A stretch of 64,000 bases of DNA from contig CM070601.1 of NCBI GenBank assembly GCA_036346395.1, positions 12,211,763-12,275,762 of the forward strand, given 5' to 3'. How positions within the stretch are numbered: position 1 is the stretch's first letter; each line of letters starts with the position of its first letter. This document shows positions 56,699 to 64,000 of this stretch, piece by piece. The DNA is from Hsuehochloa calcarea. Lineage: Eukaryota; Streptophyta; Magnoliopsida; Poales; Poaceae. A program made the translations under genes and the position numbers. The notes beneath the pieces are model-generated. The model had not been told where the DNA came from, made no database searches, and saw only the letters and a program-made list of their open reading frames with translations.

Positions 56699-59592
56699 TG
56701 TAACATCCCGTTTTGAAAAAGGATTCAAAATCAAAACTTTGATTCCAATTCAAATCAAAACTTGGTTTCAGTTCAAAACTTCAAATTGCAAAATCAAAAC
56801 TTCAAAAAATCTCTAACCCTAACCCTAATCTAGCCTAAACCCTAGCCACTTACCTCGCGGGCCCGGCCCGGCCAGTTCCTCGGCGCCTCGCGCCCCGGTC
56901 CCCGCCGCTTCCGCGCGCCTTCGGTCGCCGCCAAGGCCCGGCCACCACCGCCGTTCGTCCGTCCGTCGCCGCCTCGCCTCGCGCCGTGCGCCTCCGGACC
57001 CCCTTCTCCCTCCTCCCGCGCGCGCGCGCGCTTCTCTCCCGCTCCGTCCCGCCCGCGCCGGCTTTTCTCGCCTCGGCTATAAAAGCCGAGCCTTGGCCTC
57101 CTCCTCCCTTTCCCTCCCCATCGCCTTCTTCCTCCCTCTCGCTCGTCGTTGCCGCCGCGCCGCTCCGCGCCGAGCTCGCCACCTCGTCTTCTTGGCCCGG
57201 CGCCTCCTCCGCCGCCTCGTCGTTGCCCTCGCCTCTGCCTCGGCCTCGCCTCCGTCGCCAAGCGCCTCTTAAATCTCGGCTCGGCCCCGTCTCCTCTCTC
57301 CTCCTTCGCTGCCGCGTGTGCGCTTCGCCGCCCGCTCCTCTCTCTCTCCTCGCTTTCTCGCGCGTCGGGAAGATTTGCGACGCGCCGACGTGTCGCCGTT
57401 TAACCAGCGCCGCCGCCGCCGCCAGTGGGGCCCGCCGTCTGTCTGCGTGACGAGTGGGCCCCAGTGTCATGCAGGTTGCGTCGCCTGAAGGTGGACTCGG
57501 CCCACGAGCACGATGCCGTGGATCGAGCACGCGACCGACACGTGTCGGCGCGTGGGTTTTCCGGATTTTTAGATTTTACATTTAAGCGTAAAATCGTTTT
57601 AAAGTTTCAAAAATTCATATCTTTTACAGATAACTCCAAAATTGTGAAACCAATTTCTAAAATTTTCTAAAATCGAGATCTTTCTATTGGTACTGGTCTT
57701 GTTTATTTTGGAGTTCACATTTTATTTAGTTGGTATTTATTTGCTCTCTTTGCGTTGTGTCTTTTCCTATTACTTTCGACCGATTAGGATTCGACGACGC
57801 CGAGACCTCCCTTCGACCAAGCTCAAGATTTCAGGACCCTCCGCCTTGAACCAAGGCGAGTCAATGCTTTGATCATTCGAACCTACATTTTTGCAAACTA
57901 TGTTTATTTAAAATAGCAAAGTTGCATGCTTTAATTTTGTAAACAATGATATGTTAAAGCTTAAGGTAGTTAAATACCCATTTGTTGAGTAATTACTTAT
58001 TAAGCCATCCTTTGATAAATTGAATCCAGATTCCTTGTCACCCTAGTAATTATATGGTAATACTAGTATAGGTTGTACTTAAGCGACATGCTAGTCTTGC
58101 TTAAATACCGGACAATAAATGTCCGATCATCATCCTTTAAACATGAAAAATAGTTTTGGGCGGTCATTGGATGTAAGATGACCGGTGTGTTGCGTTAATT
58201 GGTTTTCCTTCCCAAAACCCTAATAACTTCTTTATTCTTTGTCAGGCGGATGGTATGAGGAATGGGATGTTGATGGGTGCTAATGTAGCCAGGAACGTGG
58301 TTAACTTTGAAATGAACCGCCGGATAACCTTAAGGACTTAATCTTGTCATGACCTCTGTGTAAAACAAGTACAACCGCAAGTCTGCAAATTGCAACTTGG
58401 CTTAGTAAATGTAACAAATCTTGGAAGTCATCTCATCGGTGGTCGAGCAAGATAGTGCAAGTAGTGGATTCGATCCAGCTTGAATGGGACACCAAAGGAA
58501 GGGTGAAGTCGCCATTCACGCAAGTCGTGGTGGCGGACATCCCGCACAACTTATGGGACCCACCGCAAGTGGGGTTAGCCCATACTAGTGAGATGACGGA
58601 AGAGGCAAGATACATTGAAACGTTACTGTGACGATCGCTCAACTACATGACTAAGGAATCATGTGGAGTAACGAGTATGATTATCTCTTGTGGGTACAGT
58701 GTACAACCTCTGCAGAGTCTAAATGCTTTAAGCAGTAGCGCCTTGGTCAAAGGCGGACATGGGAACTTAACTTGGAGTTAGTTCTATTTCAAAAATCTTT
58801 GTGGGTGGAATGGAAATGTGTTGGGCTCATCTAGCCCTTGTTTTGAATTCTCCTGGGTAGCCTTATCCAGTGTTGATAATCGGTGGACGTAACCACTATC
58901 AAAAATTAAGCATAAGGTGGAGGTAGCCTTATTGTTATTTAATATTGCACTTAATCTCTTTAAATGAAAATGCAATCTGTTAAAAATGCTATGTCATAGG
59001 ACTTTGTAATTATGGTAATTTAAAATGTTGCTTTAGCAAATAAAAGAACTCGAGCCATCCTTGTTAAGCCTTGCATGTATACTATTGCATCTTGTGTGTT
59101 GGCTCATGAGCACGGTAGTTGTGCTCACTCGCTCCTCCCCAAACCCTCCAGGATGATGCGGAGCAAGGAGACTACAGCGTACTACGAGGAACCGGATGCT
59201 GAAGACCACAGGTTCTTGAGCGTAGCTTAGTTCGTAGTTGTTCTAGTCTCGCCCAGTCTAGTGACTCATTGGTACCTAGGTGCGTCCTATATTGTCCGAG
59301 TTTTGGGTAATATCGGACGTACTGTGTTTCCCGATCACTTGCTGTGGAGAGATGAGCTCCACCCTCCCTTTTGTTTCATTGCTTTTGTGTAATGTAATCC
59401 ATTTGGCACAGTGGCCCTTATGTAAACCCGACCGGCGTGGTCTATGTCACTCGATGTTTGTTTAATTAAATATCTTAAATTCGCGCCTTGTATGATGTGA
59501 TTCAAAGAATGAGTGCGTGAGTCTTCTCTTGATCAGGGAGTAAGACAAGAATGTTCACAGAGGATCCGGGATTTAAAAATCCGGGTCCGACA
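56699..59592 (+). repeat. 3' LTR of the gag-only Gypsy element
   Basis: 2894 bp. The TATA hairpin lies at 57072-57090. Same order as the 5' LTR, differing mostly by one-base deletions and insertions at CC/GG and CCG sites. Confidence 0.93.
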
Positions 59593-59597
59593 ATATG

Positions 59598-59757
59598 TTT
59601 GCGATTAAACGGCTGTCTGTTTATACCACAGCCGACAGCAATGCCAGCTCGCGGCGGCAAGTAGCAGAGTTTGACGGTACATAGTAAATGTAAACACTTA
59701 CTTACGATACTGTAAAGACTTAAGTAGACTTCAGCCGCTAGATCTAAACAAAACATC
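59598..59757 (-). repeat. 5' LTR of the minus-strand Gypsy element, 5' portion
   Basis: Continues 51401-51544 across the nested element. On the minus strand it starts TGATGTTTTGTTTAG and holds TATAAACA at about 59624. The right boundary is inferred. Confidence 0.5.
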
Positions 59758-59783
59758 ATCGTGCAATATCGTCTGCAGGATCT

Positions 59784-60092
59784 TCATAGGCCGGCCTTCC
59801 CTCTTGCCCACCTGACAATTGAACTAAACGAACCGGTATCGGTGCTTCTCAGCCATCCGATAACTGAAATGTCGAGCTCCTCCTGAAAACTAGATTCAGA
59901 CTTCCAGAGATCTGACAGCATGCTGCCCAGCCGTGACGGGCGCCCGCGAGCGGCTGCAGCGGCCCGTGTCCGCTTCTCCTCGTCGTTTACCGCGGTGGTT
60001 TTCTTCGATCGGCGCCATGTCGCGCGTCTCTGCTGCGGCTGATGTTTCTTGGGCGTCCATGCTTTGTCTCTACTCGTAATACGCTTGTACAG
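59784..60092 (-). CDS. Unidentified open frame, possible terminal exon
   Basis: 103 codons are open on the minus strand from 60092 to the TGA at 59784-59786. The only Met is internal (59921), so it was not treated as a standard ORF. Composition is protein-like: a basic first half (TPKKHQPQQRR, WRRSKKTT, DEEKRTR), then an amphipathic C-terminus (MLSDLWKSESSFQEELDISV, GWLRSTDTGSFSSIVRWARG). A possible acceptor TGTACAAG lies at about 60084-60091, but without a good pyrimidine tract. A competing minus-strand frame from ATG 60059 gives 54 residues of Arg/Ala-rich product and looks less protein-like. The Gypsy LTR ends 27 bp from the stop codon. It may be the last exon of a host gene or a remnant; the family is not recognised. 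Confidence 0.3.
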   Translation of the reverse strand: MYKRITSRDKAWTPKKHQPQQRRATWRRSKKTTAVNDEEKRTRAAAAARGRPSRLGSMLSDLWKSESSFQEELDISVIGWLRSTDTGSFSSIVRWARGKAGL

Positions 60093-61276
60093 TTACGCCT
60101 AATGATTGTTGATTTGGACCTGCGAGTCTAGCAAGTTCTGCTAAAACCTATAGCTTCTAGTAATTAAGAAGCCGTGACTCTGTTTGTTTGTTTTGTCTTT
60201 GATTGATGCAAAAACAGCAAGTCTGCATATGTAGAGCATGGATACACTCGACAAAGGCTTTTTGTCTTCTCACTAATGTTAGATTATATACTCTCATCAC
60301 TGATGATCTGATACATGATATAGTATTGCATAAGGAATGTCACGGAACAATGGTGGTGTTATACTTCTACAGTTGTGCCTAGTTGTCAACTAGCCTTGTC
60401 GTGTGCACAACAGCCAGAAGAAAAAAGAAATTGACTACTTGTGCTGCTGTGCAGGTCAGGAGGAGTCCCCTAAGCAAGAGCATTGTATCTTGCTCAGAAA
60501 AGCATGAACTCTATTGATGCAGTTAAATTCTGCGACGAAAGCAATTAAGATTACTGAGTTACGACATATTTGTGAAGCTTTTTTTTTGTGCGAGCTGAAG
60601 CATAATTTAGTAACAGATTGGAGGACCCTTTACTTGACTGCACTAGAAAATGTGGCCTATCAGATTACTGAATATGACAGGTGGTGCTTCGGCCTGTTTA
60701 TTCAGGGCCTGACAATGCAAATGCACTACAATTAATGTAAGTACGATCGAATTGAACTTTTCTAGAAAAACACTCTCGATTGAGATGAATTTGGTTAATT
60801 TTACGCGACAAAATGCAAAAGCTTCTAGAAGATCTGCCAGCTGTAGGCCTGAAGCTGCTTCGTAGACAAATCCAATCTAAATCGCTCCTAATTTCAATGG
60901 CCCAAACAGATCAAGAAGTTTCATGTATACACTATCCAATGTTCTACGAAAGCTGTAAAAATTACCGGAATGATACACTGTCAACTGACTTAACAAGAAA
61001 CTCTGAGCTGGAGAGAAATCACAACCGCCGGCCGGTTATACACTGCCTTCTTGAAGGAGGCTGTGACAGGGACCAGGTGAATAAGGTGAGATCAGCAACC
61101 TTGTGTTGTAGTGAGCTCCTATAAATTATGAAAGGCAGGAAGGCTTGGAATTGCCATGCCACACTTGTCATCATATACAACCACACTAGTTTACACTTCT
61201 TTTTACATCTTTTCTCCTACAAAACATGGTTAACCTTCCAGTTTCCAAGAGAATTTTCGTAATAACGGAGAGTAGA
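60093..61276 (+). other. Upstream region of the WEB-family gene
   Basis: AT-rich, with short open frames (60514-60735, 60813-61124) that show no recognisable domain. A TATA-like TATAAATTA lies at 61120-61128, about 150 bp before the ATG, with a pyrimidine-rich leader near 61195-61225. Confidence 0.4.
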
Positions 61277-63173
61277 ATGGAGCAGAACTCAGGAGGAAGT
61301 GGATCAGTGGGAGACGCCATGAGCATCTTTGGTCAAAGCATCGACGTGAGAAGACCAGGCAAGAGCAGGAAACGAGTTATACAAAAGGTAACTTCCGAGA
61401 AGGATGTACTCTATTTCTTGCCAATTAGTACTGTTCTATTGAGCTTGACATCGACCACGATACATGCAGAATTTGCCATCTGAAATCCAACAACCGGCGA
61501 GATTCAGCATGGAAAGGCCGTATCAACGTAAGGCCATTGCAGAGAGGGAGCGAGCCCGTGCCGAGTCTGAGCTATCGAGGGCGACAACCATGGCCAAGGA
61601 GCTGGAGCGCCAGATCGAGCAGACCAATGCCAAGGCGAGGTCTCACAGGCCAGAGCTCCAAGGAACACGTGCAAGCAACAGCAGAAGGAAGAAAGGCCTC
61701 GTCGAGGCAACTGGCACTCAGCCACAGCAGAGCAGCACGATGTACGTCGAGGTGATGCAGGAGCTGGACCGCGTCAAGAGGGAGCTGCGCAAGCTGCAGC
61801 ACGAGGTGAAGATCGCGAGGGAGGCGAAGGCCAAGGCCGAGAGAGACGCGGAGACGTCGACGTCCAGGATGAGCTCTGATTCGCATGTCCTTGACGACGT
61901 GAAGCGAGAGACCGACGAAGCAAACGAAGAGCACGCCCTAGTAGAGCTCGCCGGCGCCGGCCGATCCGCCAAGGAGATAGAGGCCACGAGGACGCCGCAG
62001 ATCAAGGGGACCCAGAGAGATACGAGCCGCGCAACGGCTAGTGACCTTGAAGCGAGGCTCACCACGGTGAGCTCCGACGCCGGACTCCGGCGCGCCGAGA
62101 CGGCTCTGGTGAGAGCAACGGACAAGAGTTATGCCAAGAACGACGACTTCTCGGAGGCCACTGCAATAACGAACGGACATGAGGAACATGATAATTCATC
62201 GCTGCAGGCGGCGGAAGCTGAGCTGAACTCTGCGCGGATAGAGCTGGAGTCCATCAAAGAAGAGGGCCTCCGTTTCATGGCATCCATCGAACGAACGGAC
62301 AAGGAGACGGCGCGGGTCACCGAAGAGATCAGCCAGCTCAAGGAGCAGGAGAAGAAGGCCCGTGCGCAGGTGCAGCAGCTGAACGCCAATCTGCTCAAGG
62401 CCAGGTCTCGGTTGGAGGCCGTCACGGCCGCCGACGGCAGGGCCGATGATATCCTTTCCAAACTGAAGGCGATACTGCAGCAGCTGGACGAGGACACCGA
62501 GGCGGCGAAGAAGGAGAATGCGCTGACTGAGCTGGAGAATCGGTGCGTCAGAGCTGACGCGGAAAACGTCAACGCCGAGATCGCCGCGGTCGAGCATAGG
62601 ATCAGAGAGTCGGTGAGGAAGCTTGAGGAGGTGAGGGTATCGGAGGCCGTGGCGGTGGAGAAGCTCAAGGCCGTCGTGGAGAGCGCAATGCTGGGCAGGG
62701 CAGCCGTGATGTCGCAGAGGTCCGGGAACGTTACGATCCCTCGGTTCGAGTACGAGTACTTAACCGGCCGTGCCGAGGTGGTCCGAGCGGTCGCCGACAA
62801 TAAGGTGGCGGCGGCGGAGGTGTGGGTGGAAGCATGGCAGGCCGGCGAGAAGGAGATGATAATGCGGGCCGAGGCGATCGAGAGGGAGATCGGAGAAGCG
62901 AAGGCTGTTGCCGACGTGCTGAATGATCAGAGCGCGGTGGAGCAGAGGCCGTGTGATGGCTTGCAGGGCGCGCACCCGTCGGGGAGGCCGGTGAGGGAGA
63001 GCGGGGCTTCGGCGACGTCGGGGAGGAAGAACACGACAAGGGCGCCGTCGTCGTCATCATCAGTGGCGCGGAAACCCCGCGCGCCTTCATTCAGCATCAA
63101 GAGGAAGAGGAGGAGGGTACTGATACCGAACTATCTCAAGCTAATCACGGGGAGATGTAGGGGTCGGAATTGA
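61277..63173 (+). CDS. WEB family (DUF827) coiled-coil protein, PMI2/WEB2-like, two exons
   Basis: Exon 1 is 61277-61387 (37 codons, MEQNSGGSGSVGDAMSIFGQ...KRVIQK, donor GTAACT). Exon 2 is 61470-63173 after the acceptor ATGCAG. Joined in phase 0 they give 604 residues. An ATG-started frame at 61464 exists but its first two codons are intronic. Most of the protein is heptad-rich coiled coil (AIAERERARAESELSRAT; EVMQELDRVKRELRKLQHEV; AAEAELNSARIELESIKEEG; ISQLKEQEKKARAQVQQLN). Near residue 450 the family-typical segment VTIPRFEYEYLTGRAEVV..VADNKVAAAEV corresponds to the conserved block of WEMBL-domain proteins, followed by a basic Ser-rich tail ending KRKRRRVLIPNYLKLITG. Known family role: cytosolic coiled-coil partners (WEB1-PMI2/PMI15) needed for light-dependent chloroplast movement via actin. 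The reading frame is intact; a subfamily assignment would need an alignment. Confidence 0.85.
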
Positions 63174-63223
63174 GTTGCAGGATGTGCGGCATCAAGCCTC
63201 TTGTTTTTCACTTGAAGCCTTAA

Positions 63224-63323
63224 GGGCTTGTTTGCATGGGCCGGGATCCACATGGATAAGTTTGGAAATCTAAAATCCTGATTCGTAGATGGGTTGGGAT
63301 TTTGGCCTACCCAAACAAGGCTG
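63224..63323. mobile_element. Small MITE-like inverted-repeat element, about 100 bp
   Basis: The left end GGGCTTGTTTGCATGGGCC pairs with the right end, which reads CAGCCTTGTTTGGGTAGGCC on the minus strand. Terminal homology to hAT/PIF-type 'GGCTTGTTTGG' MITEs. No clear target duplication. It lies in the 3' flank of the WEB gene. Confidence 0.5.
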
Positions 63324-63370
63324 AAATGTTACATAAGATTCTCACATTGCAACTGCAAAGTTGTAGTATT

Positions 63371-63549
63371 GTGCGCCTGTTTGGAACATACAACTCCTTT
63401 TCCATTTGGAATGTATGAATTTCACATGAATTAGCTTAATTCGTGCAGGATTGATTTGGGAATCGATAAAAGTTCCGGTGTTCCAAGTTGGGCAGAACTA
63501 TTTCATGCGAAATATATGTGCAATTCTTGCGTTCCAAACGGGCCTAAAA
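63371..63549. mobile_element. hAT-like MITE, about 180 bp
   Basis: Left GCGCCTGTTTGGAAC; the right end, on the minus strand, is AGGCCCGTTTGGAACGC. Terminal inverted repeats of about 14 bp with one or two mismatches. The flanks show no convincing 8-bp duplication. Confidence 0.55.
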
Positions 63550-64000
63550 GAAATGTTAATGGGTTGGCATGGGTTGGATTTTAAGTTCAAACCACATATT
63601 AATCATATTTATGGGTCATAATTCAGATCCACCCCTACCCAAGAGAGTTGGAGCCCAGCTAAACCCTTCTAGCCAAAGTTCCAGACTCCAAAACATCTAC
63701 CCACAACCCAGTGGTGCGCAGGCCTCAGCCCATGCCCAACACCCTCAGTCCGGACTTTGGGCCGCCAACATTTGGACTCTTGCGGTCTTGCCTCGCGCCA
63801 GTGTCGCGCGGTCTCCACAGCCAGACCAATAGTTACCACCTGGTCCGCCTACGTCCTCTCTCAAAAAAGAAAAAGAAAAAAAGAAAACACTATAGCCCCT
63901 ACGCCCGACACAATCCGTGGTATCGGACCCTCAACCCACTACCACTTCCCTTAATGACCCCACCCACCGGCACTTCTTCTTTCTAGCTATTCCCCGTCTC
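63550..64000. other. Unclassified end of window
   Basis: CCA/CCC-rich on the plus strand, with an A-rich tract at 63865-63889 (aaaaaagaaaaag...). No gene is recognised; it might be upstream sequence of a gene beyond the window. Confidence 0.3.

Larger units (their letters stand above)
51545..59592 (+). mobile_element. Gag-only long-LTR Gypsy element, TSD ATATG
   Basis: The LTRs of 2922 and 2894 bp (51545-54466 and 56699-59592) begin TGTAACATCCCG and end GGGTCCGACA. A perfect duplication ATATG flanks them (51540-51544 and 59593-59597). The 2.2-kb interior has a primer site, an upstream ORF, gag with a knuckle, then jumps from the sequence before the protease straight to the 3' polypurine region. 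Protease, RT, RNase H and integrase are absent. LTR type and the ORF before gag recall RIRE3/RIRE8-like rice elements, a resemblance from memory that has not been tested. Confidence 0.93.
44651..59757 (-). mobile_element. Truncated short-LTR Gypsy element (Reina-like chromovirus?), minus strand, with two insertions
   Basis: Read from right to left: a 5' LTR of only about 300 bp (59757-59598 plus 51544-51401), a primer site, gag, zinc knuckle, protease, RT, RNase H; then it breaks off at about 44651 without integrase or 3' LTR. It is interrupted by the solo Copia LTR 45157-47980 and the gag-only Gypsy element 51545-59592. The short LTR and the knuckle form (CFKCNEP..VPGH) suggest the Reina branch. 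The LTR start at 59757 (TGATGTTTTG) is inferred from the TG end and a TATAAACA promoter-like site on the minus strand. Confidence 0.65.

Noticed and set aside
60514..61124. Two ORFs upstream of the WEB gene
   Set aside because: AT-rich, no recognisable motif, no splice or homology support; the TATA-like site of the WEB gene overlaps the end of this interval.
61572..63090. Long minus-strand ORFs opposite the WEB gene
   Set aside because: Mirror frames of a GC-rich coding exon; Ser/Leu-rich shadows without domains.

Overview
The window is plant nuclear DNA, almost certainly from a grass (Poaceae). The evidence is intron-containing genes with GC-rich coding sequence, a tandem pair of type 2 lipid-transfer proteins, grass-style MITEs, and nested Copia and Gypsy LTR retrotransposons of Sirevirus-like, Tat-like and chromovirus-like types. 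An Oryza-like genome is a reasonable guess, but the sequence alone does not settle it.

Layout. 1-1712 is the end of an old Gypsy-type LTR. 1977-2630 is a fragment of a GRF-zinc-finger-like gene. 3259-4166 is a fold-back Mutator-like element with a 9-bp target duplication. 4777-6165 (minus) is an intact five-exon reticulon gene whose upstream side carries two young tandem duplications. 7267-9180 is a solo LTR with GTAAC target duplications. Two intact type 2 nsLTP genes lie at 9736-10023 and 13488-13793, with MITE remnants between them. 14432-16246 is another solo LTR (minus), next to a small receptor-kinase fragment.

From about 17.5 to 43.5 kb there is one nested stack. An antisense Copia LTR fragment (17515-18410 plus 42203-43527) is split by a complete Sirevirus-like Copia element (18411-42202, target duplication ATGGA). 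That element is itself split between protease and integrase by a Tat-lineage Gypsy element (22131-about 35032). A second stack covers about 44.65-59.76 kb. A minus-strand, short-LTR, Reina-like Gypsy element carries a 2.8-kb solo Copia LTR (45157-47980, GTCTC) inside its reverse transcriptase/RNase H region. It also carries a gag-only, long-LTR Gypsy element (51545-59592, ATATG) inside its own 5' LTR. Beyond this come an unidentified minus-strand open frame (59784-60092) and an intact two-exon WEB/PMI2-family coiled-coil gene (61277-63173).

The host genes act in unrelated processes: ER membrane shaping (reticulon), apoplastic lipid transfer (nsLTP2 pair) and chloroplast photorelocation (WEB family). 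I see no operon-like or cluster logic beyond the LTP duplication. The most interesting signals are in the repeats. Several LTR families that look unrelated carry arrays of the same architecture, an 11-mer with 5-bp palindromic arms and a single free centre base. The two LTRs of each element differ mainly by single-base gains and losses at CCG/CGG and C- or G-runs. That pattern looks more like systematic long-read error in methylated repeats than like ageing, so the many apparent frameshifts in the retroelement ORFs should be read with caution.
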